Positions 1 through 6,655 of a stretch of 64,000 bases of DNA are shown in pieces (within the stretch, counting starts at the first letter, position 1; every line of letters begins with the position of its first letter). The DNA lies in assembly GCF_004331415.1 (NCBI RefSeq), contig NZ_SJOP01000018.1, positions 1 to 64,000 of the forward strand. Reading direction: 5' to 3'. A model generated the notes under the pieces. That model saw only the letters and a program-made list of their open reading frames with translations, did not search any database and was not told the DNA's origin. The position numbers were made by a program, and so were the translations under genes. The DNA comes from Kosakonia quasisacchari. Lineage in GTDB: Bacteria > Pseudomonadota > Gammaproteobacteria > Enterobacterales > Enterobacteriaceae.

Positions 1-166
1 ATTCACCATTCTGTTTACCTACTTTCAGCCAGTGAACTAAGGAGACAAAGTCAGCTTTAGCCGTAGTAACAAGTCCATTGATAACGCGCTGCCGTGCTTC
101 AGGTGTAGAGAGGTTTGTTCTCGGCGCTGGCAGACGATCATTTTTGTGCACTATTGGCCTCTTCAT
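1..166 (-). CDS. 5' part of an unidentified gene, cut by window edge
   Basis: An open minus-strand frame starts at an ATG at 166 and runs off the left edge, so only the first 55 codons are visible. It begins MKRPIVHKND, then a basic, proline-containing stretch, then a helix-like segment containing TPEARQRVINGLVTTAKADF. An in-frame TAG lies eight codons upstream of the ATG, so the start is near the correct place; the ribosome site is weak. I do not recognise the family. In E. coli the gene left of ugpB is livF, and this is not LivF, so the left flank is probably accessory DNA. It could be a small plasmid- or phage-type protein; that is a guess from its neighbour hok. Confidence 0.4.
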   Translation of the reverse strand, partial: MKRPIVHKNDRLPAPRTNLSTPEARQRVINGLVTTAKADFVSLVHWLKVGKQNGE

Positions 167-339
167 ATCGGATATCTCAACTCGGCTCTATCATCAATAA
201 ACCCACGTCCGGATTCCAGACTGCAATCAATCCTTCTTACATATCATGTTCTAAGGCAGTGATACCCGCTGCGCCATCAAAGTATTGTTATGTATTGCTC
301 GCAAAGATGGTTCTTCAACTTCCACTTTTGGCACGTGCT

Positions 340-424
340 GCCTAAGCCGCTCAGGCAATCACAGGACATCTCTGTTTCGCAATGAAGGTGCCGTTTCTGC
401 TTTGCGTTGACAGAGAAGAGGCTA
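340..424 (-). ncRNA. Sok-like antisense RNA region (approximate)
   Basis: Read on the minus strand, the DNA just upstream of hok resembles, from memory, the part of the plasmid R1 Sok RNA that faces the mok leader: a CTTCTCTGTC…AGAAACGGCACCTTCA-type block followed by a small hairpin (GCCT…AGGC near 344–362). In R1, Sok is a short unstable antisense RNA that blocks toxin translation. The boundaries are estimated. The match is much weaker than that of the hok coding part, so the antidote RNA may be degenerate. Confidence 0.3.
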
Positions 425-582
425 TGAAGCTGACACCTAACTCTTTCATATGGTGCGTTCTGATAGTGTGTCTCACACTGCTGATATTCACCTGGCTGAC
501 TCGAAAATCGCTGTGCGAAATTCGTTACAAAGATGGGTTGCGTGAGGTAGCGGCTTTCATGGCTTACGAATCCGGTAAGTAG
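424..582 (+). CDS. hok: Hok/Gef-family type I toxin
   Basis: The product is a 52-residue membrane peptide starting MKLTPNSFIWCVLIVCLTLL. It has one transmembrane helix (about 7–25), then TRKSLCEIRY with the family's conserved cysteine, and ends AAFMAYESGK. This is the classical Hok architecture and is closer to plasmid R1 Hok than to the chromosomal HokA–E proteins I remember. Hok inserts in the inner membrane and collapses the potential unless translation is blocked by the antisense RNA Sok. I chose the start at 424 (site AGAGAAGAGG) rather than the in-frame ATG at 382, because family members begin MKL. The gene sits between an unknown gene and ugpB, where liv genes are expected. No obvious mok leader frame remains, so control may be altered. 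Confidence 0.9.
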   Translation: MKLTPNSFIWCVLIVCLTLLIFTWLTRKSLCEIRYKDGLREVAAFMAYESGK

Positions 583-591
583 CAACCTGGA

Positions 592-690
592 GGCAGGGAG
601 AAATTCCTGCCTTTTCAGGAAAAACGGTAATGTGCATACCTCTTAGCGCCTTTATAAAGGGCTTCTCTGTTCAACGGAGAAGCCCTTTTT
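592..690 (+). terminator. hok 3' hairpin and terminator
   Basis: Just past the hok stop lies a stem GGCAGG…CCTGCC (592–611). A strong hairpin follows at 659–685, GGGCTTCTC…GAGAAGCCC, with five T. The arrangement and wording, including GCGCCTTTATAAAGG between them, parallel the R1 hok mRNA 3' end as I remember it, where the tail contains the fold-back inhibition element that keeps full-length mRNA untranslated. The second hairpin should also separate hok transcription from ugpB. Confidence 0.75.
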
Positions 691-750
691 CCCTTCTAAA
701 ACGCGACGGGACTCCGATTAACCGCCATTTTTCCTTCACCGTATTATCAT

Positions 751-776
751 CCAGGCGACATTTTCCTGACGCCTGG
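751..776. repeat. Short inverted repeat upstream of the Pho boxes
   Basis: CCAGGCG (751–757) is repeated in inverse as CGCCTGG (770–776) around a 12-base AT-rich loop. There is no T tract, so it is a weak terminator at best. It abuts the PhoB repeats and could be an operator or a remnant of the previous gene's terminator. Confidence 0.4.
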
Positions 777-816
777 ATGTCATCTATTTGTAATTAAATG
801 GTTATTTTTCTGTAAT
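777..816 (+). promoter_or_regulatory. PhoB boxes of the ugp promoter
   Basis: Four heptamers resembling the PhoB half-site CTGTCAT occur at exact 11-base steps: ATGTCAT at 777, TTGTAAT at 788, TGGTTAT at 799 and CTGTAAT at 810. Two adjacent pairs make two PhoB boxes, as in the E. coli ugp promoter, and the sequence from 803 to about 850 is close to the E. coli one. This implies induction of ugpBAECQ at low phosphate. The -10 region is probably in or just after 823–835. Confidence 0.8.
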
Positions 817-890
817 TCGAGCATGTCATGTTACCTCGCGAGCATAAAAACGCGTGAAATCGCGCATACCGCATAACAAGAGAGAGCACA

Positions 891-2207
891 ATGACAACGT
901 TACGACATACAGCTTTGGGTCTGGCGATGGGATTAGTCTTTGCAGGCAACGCCATGGCAGTAACCACCATTCCGTTCTGGCATTCGATGGAAGGGGAGTT
1001 AGGTAAAGAAGTTGACTCCCTGGCGCAACGTTTCAATGACACCCACCCGGATTACAAAATCGTACCGATCTATAAAGGCAACTACGAGCAGAGCCTGAGC
1101 GCGGGTATAGCGGCCTTCCGTACCGGTAATGCACCGGCGATTTTGCAGGTTTATGAAGTCGGTACCGCCACCATGATGGCGTCTAAAGCGATCAAACCTG
1201 TCTACCAGGTGTTTAAAGACGCGGGCATCAACTTCGATGAAAGCCAGTTTGTGCCAACCGTTGCGGGTTACTACACCGATTCTAAAACGGGACATTTGCT
1301 CTCTCAGCCGTTCAACAGCTCTACTCCGGTGCTGTATTACAACAAAGATGCCTTTAAAAAAGCGGGCCTAAACCCGGATCAGCCGCCGAAAACCTGGCAG
1401 GACCTGGCCGAGTACACCGCCAAGCTGAAAGCAGCCGGGATGAAATGCGGCTACGCCAGCGGCTGGCAGGGCTGGATCCAGATTGAAAACTTCAGCGCCT
1501 GGCATGGTCTGCCGGTTGCTACTAAAAATAACGGCTTTGACGGTACTGACGCGGTACTGGAGTTCAACAAGCCGGAGCAGGTGAAACACATCGCCATGCT
1601 GGAAGAACTGAACAAGAAAGGCGATTTCAGCTACTTCGGACGTAAAGATGAGTCCACCGAGAAGTTCTATAACGGCGACTGCGCCATTACTACCGCCTCT
1701 TCCGGCTCGCTGGCGGATATTCGCCATTACGCCAAATTCAATTATGGCGTTGGGATGATGCCCTATGACGCCACCGTGAAAGGCGCGCCGCAGAACGCCA
1801 TCATCGGCGGTGCAAGCTTGTGGGTAATGCAGGGTAAAGACAATGCCACTTACAAAGGCGTGGCCCAGTTCCTCGACTTCCTGGCGAAGCCGGAAATCGC
1901 AGCGGAATGGCACCAGAAAACGGGCTATCTGCCTATCACTACCGCAGCATATGATCTGACGCGTAAAGAGGGCTTCTATGACAAGAACCCGGGCGCAGAC
2001 ATTGCCACGCGTCAGATGCTGAACAAGCCGCCGTTGCCGTTCACCAAAGGTCTGCGTCTGGGCAACATGCCGCAGATCCGTACCATTGTTGATGAAGAGC
2101 TGGAAAGCGTGTGGACAGGTAAGAAAACCCCGCAACAGGCGCTGGATTCCGCCGTTGAGCGCGGTAACCAACTGCTGCGTCGCTTCGAGCAGTCAACCAA
2201 GTCTTGA
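891..2207 (+). CDS. ugpB: sn-glycerol-3-phosphate-binding protein UgpB
   Basis: This is the periplasmic solute-binding subunit of the Ugp ABC transporter, which takes up sn-glycerol 3-phosphate and glycerophosphodiesters. The 438-residue length equals E. coli UgpB. A signal peptide (about 1–23, ending NAMA) precedes the mature sequence VTTIPFWHSMEGELG, typical of cluster B binding proteins. The start at 891 has an AGAGAG site. It is first in ugpBAECQ, preceded by PhoB boxes and followed by a REP-type hairpin that probably sets higher expression of the binding protein than of the membrane subunits. Confidence 0.97.
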   Translation: MTTLRHTALGLAMGLVFAGNAMAVTTIPFWHSMEGELGKEVDSLAQRFNDTHPDYKIVPIYKGNYEQSLSAGIAAFRTGNAPAILQVYEVGTATMMASKAIKPVYQVFKDAGINFDESQFVPTVAGYYTDSKTGHLLSQPFNSSTPVLYYNKDAFKKAGLNPDQPPKTWQDLAEYTAKLKAAGMKCGYASGWQGWIQIENFSAWHGLPVATKNNGFDGTDAVLEFNKPEQVKHIAMLEELNKKGDFSYFGRKDESTEKFYNGDCAITTASSGSLADIRHYAKFNYGVGMMPYDATVKGAPQNAIIGGASLWVMQGKDNATYKGVAQFLDFLAKPEIAAEWHQKTGYLPITTAAYDLTRKEGFYDKNPGADIATRQMLNKPPLPFTKGLRLGNMPQIRTIVDEELESVWTGKKTPQQALDSAVERGNQLLRRFEQSTKS

Positions 2208-2218
2208 TGTAGCGCTTT

Positions 2219-2275
2219 GCCGGATGAGACGCGCTTATCCGGCAGACAAATACGGCCTACTTAATGGTAGGCCGT
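2219..2275. repeat. REP-type palindrome and second stem-loop
   Basis: GCCGGATGAG…CTTATCCGGC (2219–2243) matches the core of enterobacterial REP elements. A second stem ACGGCCTAC…GTAGGCCGT follows at 2252–2275. Lying between ugpB and ugpA, they could stabilise the upstream ugpB mRNA or attenuate transcription into ugpA, as REP elements do between binding-protein and permease genes in other operons. Confidence 0.75.
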
Positions 2276-2306
2276 TGCTATCCGGCCTATCTGAAAAGAG
2301 TCGCTT

Positions 2307-3194
2307 ATGTCCTCATCCCGTCCGGTGTTTCGTTCGCGCTGGCTCCCTTACTTGTTGGTTGCACCGCAGCTGGCGATCACCATTATTTTCTTTATCTGGC
2401 CTGCGGCTGAAGCGCTGTGGTATTCGGTACAAAGTGTCGATCCGTTCGGGCTATCCAGTCAGTTTGTTGGGCTGGATAATTTTGTCGCGCTGTTTCACGA
2501 CAGTTATTACCTGGACTCCTTCTGGACCACCATGCGCTTTAGCGCTTGGGTGACGTTCAGCGGCTTACTGGTCTCGCTGTTTTTTGCCGCACTGGTGGAT
2601 AACGTAGTGCGCGGCAGCCGAATCTATCAAACCTTAATGTTACTGCCCTACGCCGTCGCGCCAGCCGTTGCTGCCGTGATGTGGATCTTCTTGTTTAACC
2701 CTGGCCGGGGGTTGATTACGCACTTCCTTGAGCAGTTTGGTTATGACTGGAACCACGCGCAGAACAGCAGCCAGGCGATGTTCCTCGTGGTTTTTGCTTC
2801 GGTATGGAAGCAGATCAGCTACAACTTTCTGTTCTTTTTCGCCGCCTTGCAGTCGATTCCGCGCTCACTGGTCGAAGCCGCCGCCATTGACGGTGCCGGG
2901 CCGATCCGCCGCTTCTTTAAATTGTCGCTGCCGCTGATTGCGCCGGTCAGTTTTTTCCTGCTGGTGGTTAACCTGGTGTACGCCTTCTTCGACACCTTCC
3001 CGGTGATCGATGCCGCGACAGCCGGTGGCCCGGTTCAGGCAACCACTACGCTGATTTATAAAATTTACCGCGAAGGTTTCGCCGGGCTGGATCTCTCCGC
3101 ATCTGCGGCACAATCGGTGGTGCTGATGTTCCTGGTGATAGTGCTGACGGTTGTCCAGTTCCGCTATGTTGAAAGTAAGGTGCGCTACCAATGA
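2307..3194 (+). CDS. ugpA: Ugp transporter permease UgpA
   Basis: This inner-membrane permease of the glycerol-3-phosphate ABC transporter has 295 residues, as in E. coli. About six hydrophobic helices are visible, beginning with LPYLLVAPQLAITIIFFIWP. The EAA loop that docks with the ATPase is at about 190–205 (EAAAIDGAGPIRRFFKLSLP). It pairs with UgpE. It lies 99 bases after ugpB, with the REP hairpin between, and its stop overlaps the ugpE start by four bases (ATGA), which suggests translational coupling. Confidence 0.97.
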   Translation: MSSSRPVFRSRWLPYLLVAPQLAITIIFFIWPAAEALWYSVQSVDPFGLSSQFVGLDNFVALFHDSYYLDSFWTTMRFSAWVTFSGLLVSLFFAALVDNVVRGSRIYQTLMLLPYAVAPAVAAVMWIFLFNPGRGLITHFLEQFGYDWNHAQNSSQAMFLVVFASVWKQISYNFLFFFAALQSIPRSLVEAAAIDGAGPIRRFFKLSLPLIAPVSFFLLVVNLVYAFFDTFPVIDAATAGGPVQATTTLIYKIYREGFAGLDLSASAAQSVVLMFLVIVLTVVQFRYVESKVRYQ

Positions 3195-4036
3195 TTGAGA
3201 ATCGCCCCGGACTGACGTTGTTCAGCCATGTCATGCTTATTCTCGGGATTGCGGTGGTGCTGTTTCCACTGTATGTCGCCTTTGTGACGGCGACGCTGGA
3301 TATCAACGCCGTTTACGACACGCCAATGACGCTGATTCCCGGCACCCATTTGTGGGAAAACCTGCGCAACATCTGGGTCAATGGTATTGGCGCGAATAGC
3401 GCACCATTTTGGTTGATGTTGACCAACAGCTTCATCATGGCGTTTGTCATCACCGTCGGCAAAATCACCGTGTCGATGCTTTCGGCCTTCGCCATTGTCT
3501 GGTTTCGCTTCCCGCTGCGTAACCTCTTCTTCTGGATGATTTTCTGCACGCTGATGCTGCCGGTTGAGGTGCGTATTTTCCCAACGGTGGAAGTGATAGC
3601 GAACCTGAAAATGCTCGACAGCTATACCGGCTTGACGCTGCCGCTGATGGCCTCTGCGACAGCAACGTTTTTGTTTCGCCAGTTCTTCATGACCTTGCCG
3701 GACGAGCTAATGGAAGCGGCGCGTATTGATGGCGCATCGCCCATGCGGTTTTTCCGCGACATCGTGTTGCCGCTGTCGAAAACCAACCTCGCGGCGCTGT
3801 TCGTCATCACCTTTATCTACGGCTGGAATCAGTATCTGTGGCCGCTGCTGATTATCAGCGACGTCAACCTTGGCACCGCCGTGGCGGGGGTAAAAAGCAT
3901 GATCGCCAGCGGCGAAAGCACCACGCAATGGAACCAAGTCATGGCAGCCATGTTGCTGACGATGATCCCCCCGGTCGTTATCGTTTTAGCCATGCAGCGC
4001 GCGTTTGTGCGTGGCCTGGTCGACAGTGAGAAGTAG
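3191..4036 (+). CDS. ugpE: Ugp transporter permease UgpE
   Basis: This is the second permease subunit, 281 residues as in E. coli, with about six transmembrane helices and the EAA loop at about 173–190 (EAARIDGASPMRFFRDIVLP). It forms the channel with UgpA and contacts two copies of UgpC. The start overlaps the ugpA stop. The TAG stop (4034–4036) lies at the edge of a 268-base structured repeat that separates it from ugpC; in E. coli the two genes are only about 20 bases apart. Confidence 0.97.
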   Translation: MIENRPGLTLFSHVMLILGIAVVLFPLYVAFVTATLDINAVYDTPMTLIPGTHLWENLRNIWVNGIGANSAPFWLMLTNSFIMAFVITVGKITVSMLSAFAIVWFRFPLRNLFFWMIFCTLMLPVEVRIFPTVEVIANLKMLDSYTGLTLPLMASATATFLFRQFFMTLPDELMEAARIDGASPMRFFRDIVLPLSKTNLAALFVITFIYGWNQYLWPLLIISDVNLGTAVAGVKSMIASGESTTQWNQVMAAMLLTMIPPVVIVLAMQRAFVRGLVDSEK

Positions 4037-4302
4037 GTTGTATCCCTTGATTGTGCGTGACGTCGACGCTGAGCCGAAATCGCGTAATCAAGGCGGAGGA
4101 TGATGGACATAGTGGGCCTATGTCCAAATCCGACAACGCAGAGTACGCGGTTTCGGCACGCGTCCCGAAGGGCTGGGGCCATTTTTGCCCAAAGCTGCGT
4201 TACTCGCGTTTTATTTGGGCCCACCAAACTTCGCCGCTCGCGCCTTGCCTTGGGCAAAAATGGCCGCCAGCGACGTTCACGAACAATCAAGAGATGCAAC
4301 CT
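4035..4302. repeat. 268-bp nested inverted-repeat element (MITE-like)
   Basis: The ends are imperfect inverted repeats of 31–32 bases: AGGTTGTATCCCTTGATTGT at the left, and the complement AGGTTGCATCTCTTGATTGT at the right; both then run through CGTGA to CGTCG. Inside are two further stems. The left one is GCCGAAATCGCGTA (4073–4086) with TACGCGGTTTCGGC (4144–4157), enclosing a GGACATA…TATGTCC hairpin (4105–4125). The right one is a perfect 16-base pair, GGCCATTTTTGCCCAA (4177–4192) with its complement (4250–4265). It holds no convincing gene. The form is that of a miniature inverted-repeat element or a mobile structured RNA. It is not ERIC or REP as I know them, and no second copy is in this window. 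Confidence 0.75.
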
Positions 4303-4305
4303 TAT

Positions 4306-5379
4306 ATGGCAGGATTAAAATTACAAGCGGTCACCAAAAGTTGGGACAACGGCAAAACCCAGGTGATTCAGCCGCTGACGCTGGATGTCGCCGACGGCGA
4401 GTTTATTGTGATGGTTGGCCCTTCAGGCTGCGGTAAATCAACACTGCTGCGCATGGTCGCAGGCCTGGAGCGCGTGACCAGCGGGGATATCTGGATTGAT
4501 ACCCAGCGCGTCACCGAAATGGAACCCAAAGATCGCGGTATCGCGATGGTGTTCCAGAACTATGCGCTTTACCCGCACATGAGCGTGGAAGAGAACATGG
4601 CGTGGGGACTGAAAATCCGCGGCATGGGTAAAGAGCATATCGCCGGGCGTGTCGCGGAAGCGGCGCGTATTCTTGAATTAGATGGCCTGTTAAAACGCCG
4701 CCCGCGTGAGCTTTCTGGTGGCCAGCGTCAGCGCGTGGCGATGGGCCGTGCAATTGTGCGAGATCCGGCGGTGTTCCTGTTTGACGAACCCCTTTCCAAC
4801 CTCGATGCCAAGCTGCGCGTGCAAATGCGCCTTGAACTGCAACAGTTGCATCGCCGTCTGAACACCACTTCTTTGTATGTCACTCACGATCAAGTGGAAG
4901 CGATGACGCTGGCGCAGCGCGTGCTGGTAATGAATAAAGGCGTGGCGGAGCAAATCGGTACGCCGGTTGAGGTGTATGAAAAGCCCGCCAGCCGCTTTGT
5001 GGCGAGCTTTATCGGCAGCCCGGCGATGAACCTGCTTGATGGTCGCATCAGCAGCGCCGGTACGCACTTTGAGCTGGAGAGCGGCATGGCGCTGCCCATC
5101 AACTGGTACTACCGCGGTTATGCCGGTCGCAAGATGACATTGGGTATCCGCCCGGAACATATTGCGCTAAGCTCACAGGCCGCAGGCGGTGTACCGCTGG
5201 TGATGGATACGCTGGAGATCCTCGGTGCGGATAACTTAGCGCATGGTCGCTGGGGCGAGCAGAAAGTGGTGGTGCGTTTGTCGCATCAGGATCGCCCGAC
5301 GGCAGGCAGCACGCTGTGGCTCCATTTGCCGGAAAATCACCTGCACTTATTTGATGGTGAAACAGGACAACGAGTATGA
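4306..5379 (+). CDS. ugpC: Ugp transporter ATPase UgpC
   Basis: This is the ATPase of the glycerol-3-phosphate ABC transporter, 357 residues. Walker A GPSGCGKST is at 38–46, signature LSGGQ at 136–140 and Walker B FLFDE at 157–161, followed by a regulatory C-terminal domain of the MalK/UgpC type. I chose ATG 4306 because the protein then begins MAGLKLQAVTKSW like E. coli UgpC; ATG 4294 would add four residues. The frame is open further upstream through the inverted-repeat element, but that extension is not protein-like. The element now supplies the DNA just ahead of the start, and the ribosome site there is poor. The gene overlaps ugpQ by four bases. Confidence 0.96.
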   Translation: MAGLKLQAVTKSWDNGKTQVIQPLTLDVADGEFIVMVGPSGCGKSTLLRMVAGLERVTSGDIWIDTQRVTEMEPKDRGIAMVFQNYALYPHMSVEENMAWGLKIRGMGKEHIAGRVAEAARILELDGLLKRRPRELSGGQRQRVAMGRAIVRDPAVFLFDEPLSNLDAKLRVQMRLELQQLHRRLNTTSLYVTHDQVEAMTLAQRVLVMNKGVAEQIGTPVEVYEKPASRFVASFIGSPAMNLLDGRISSAGTHFELESGMALPINWYYRGYAGRKMTLGIRPEHIALSSQAAGGVPLVMDTLEILGADNLAHGRWGEQKVVVRLSHQDRPTAGSTLWLHLPENHLHLFDGETGQRV

Positions 5380-6116
5380 GCAACTGGCCATATCCCCACA
5401 TTGTCGCCCATCGCGGCGGCGGTAAGCTGGCGCCGGAAAACACGCTGGCCGCCATTGATGTTGGCGCGCGTTACGGGCACACGATGATTGAGTTTGATGC
5501 CAAGTTGTCGAAAGATGGGCAGATTTTTCTGCTGCATGACGACAACCTGGAGCGTACCAGCAACGGCTGGGGCGTTGCGGGCGAACTGGCGTGGAGCGAT
5601 CTGCTGAAAGTAGATGCGGGTGGCTGGTTCAGCGGTGAGTTCAAGGGTGAGCCGCTGCCGCTGCTTTCTGAGGTGGCAGAGCGCTGCCGTCAGCACGGCA
5701 TGATGGCAAATATCGAAATCAAACCCACCACTGGAACCGGGCCGCTGACTGGCAAAGTCGTTGCGCTGGCCGCGCGCGAACTGTGGGCAGGGATGACACC
5801 GCCACTGCTTTCATCATTTGAAATTGACGCGCTGGAAGCGGCACAACAAGCTGCGCCGGAATTACCGCGCGGCCTGCTGCTTGATGAGTGGCGCGATGAC
5901 TGGCAGGCGCTCACCGAACGGCTGGAGTGCGTGTCTATCCATCTGAACCATAAACTGCTGGATGAAGCCCGCGTGCGTATGCTGCGCGATGCGGGCTTGC
6001 GCATTCTGGTTTACACCGTCAACCAGCCCGCACGGGCGGCGGAATTACTGCACTGGGGCGTTGACTCTATCTGTACCGATAAAATCGACGATATCGGGCC
6101 ACACTTCCAGTACTAA
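5376..6116 (+). CDS. ugpQ: Glycerophosphodiester phosphodiesterase UgpQ
   Basis: This cytoplasmic enzyme hydrolyses glycerophosphodiesters to sn-glycerol 3-phosphate and an alcohol, acting with the Ugp transporter. It has 246 residues with a GDPD fold: HRGGGKLAPENT near the N-terminus (catalytic His12, Arg13) and EFDAKLSKDG with HDDNLERTSNG carrying further conserved residues. It is the last gene of ugpBAECQ, and its start overlaps the ugpC stop. It ends five bases from the convergent yhhA, and I see no clear terminator between them. Confidence 0.96.
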   Translation: MSNWPYPHIVAHRGGGKLAPENTLAAIDVGARYGHTMIEFDAKLSKDGQIFLLHDDNLERTSNGWGVAGELAWSDLLKVDAGGWFSGEFKGEPLPLLSEVAERCRQHGMMANIEIKPTTGTGPLTGKVVALAARELWAGMTPPLLSSFEIDALEAAQQAAPELPRGLLLDEWRDDWQALTERLECVSIHLNHKLLDEARVRMLRDAGLRILVYTVNQPARAAELLHWGVDSICTDKIDDIGPHFQY

Positions 6117-6121
6117 CAGTA

Positions 6122-6535
6122 CTAAGGTGTTGTCGACGGCGATGTGCTTTGCAGCATGTCGCCGTTTTGCGTTTGCGGCAGCATATGCTGCTGTGTCACA
6201 CCACTGCTATTCGTTCCCCCGCTGAGCATCCCGGCGCTGTTGTTGGGGAGCAACTGCTGGCGGCCGGGATCGAGCTCCCCCGGCTGTGCCTGCCTTACCC
6301 GTTGGGAATTGTTGTTCATCTGCGTCTGCAACTGTTGTTGTTGCAGTTGTGTTTGCGTCTGCATCTGCTGTTTCAGCATCCCTTGATGCTGTTGCTGCTG
6401 GTTGAGCATTTGCGTTTGCATCCGCTGCTGGCTTGGGATCACATAACCCGGTTGGTGAGGGTCGTTGGTGGTGTTTAACGGCTGCGCGAAGGCGCTAAAA
6501 GGCAGCAGGGCCGCCAGAATCAGTAATCGTTTCAT
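6122..6535 (-). CDS. yhhA: Periplasmic glutamine-rich protein YhhA
   Basis: This small exported protein of unknown function (DUF2756 family) has 137 residues. A signal peptide MKRLLILAALLPFSAFA is followed by repeated QQ/QTQ runs (about 38–80) and a low-complexity Asn/Ser/Gly tail. E. coli YhhA has the same layout. I chose the ATG at 6535 because it has the site GGAAAGG and starts at MKRLL; an upstream ATG at 6550 adds five residues. It is divergent from ggt and convergent with ugpQ. Function unknown. Confidence 0.85.
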   Translation of the reverse strand: MKRLLILAALLPFSAFAQPLNTTNDPHQPGYVIPSQQRMQTQMLNQQQQHQGMLKQQMQTQTQLQQQQLQTQMNNNSQRVRQAQPGELDPGRQQLLPNNSAGMLSGGTNSSGVTQQHMLPQTQNGDMLQSTSPSTTP

Positions 6536-6655
6536 CGTCCTTTCCTCCATTGAGGTTTCCTATCAGTTTACTCGCTTTCATTCGTGACAATGCATTTTTA
6601 AGAGTTGTGAACCAGGCTTAAGCGGGGACTGTAGCCCTTATTGTGGAGAACGACG

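Noticed and set aside
382..423. 14-residue extension of Hok from ATG 382
   Set aside because: It is in frame, but family members start MKL at 424 and the region corresponds to the antisense-target leader.
277..585. Minus-strand gene of 102 codons opposite hok
   Set aside because: It is the shadow of hok and its leader, with no ribosome site or recognisable domain.
4051..4305. Long N-terminal extension of UgpC through the repeat element
   Set aside because: The frame is open from TTG 4051, but this part is encoded by the inverted repeats, is absent from known UgpC proteins, and the conserved N-terminus starts at 4306.
6122..6535. Glutamine-rich repeats of yhhA as a simple-sequence repeat locus
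   Set aside because: The repeats are imperfect CAG/CAA codon runs inside a conserved gene; nothing suggests a separate repeat element.
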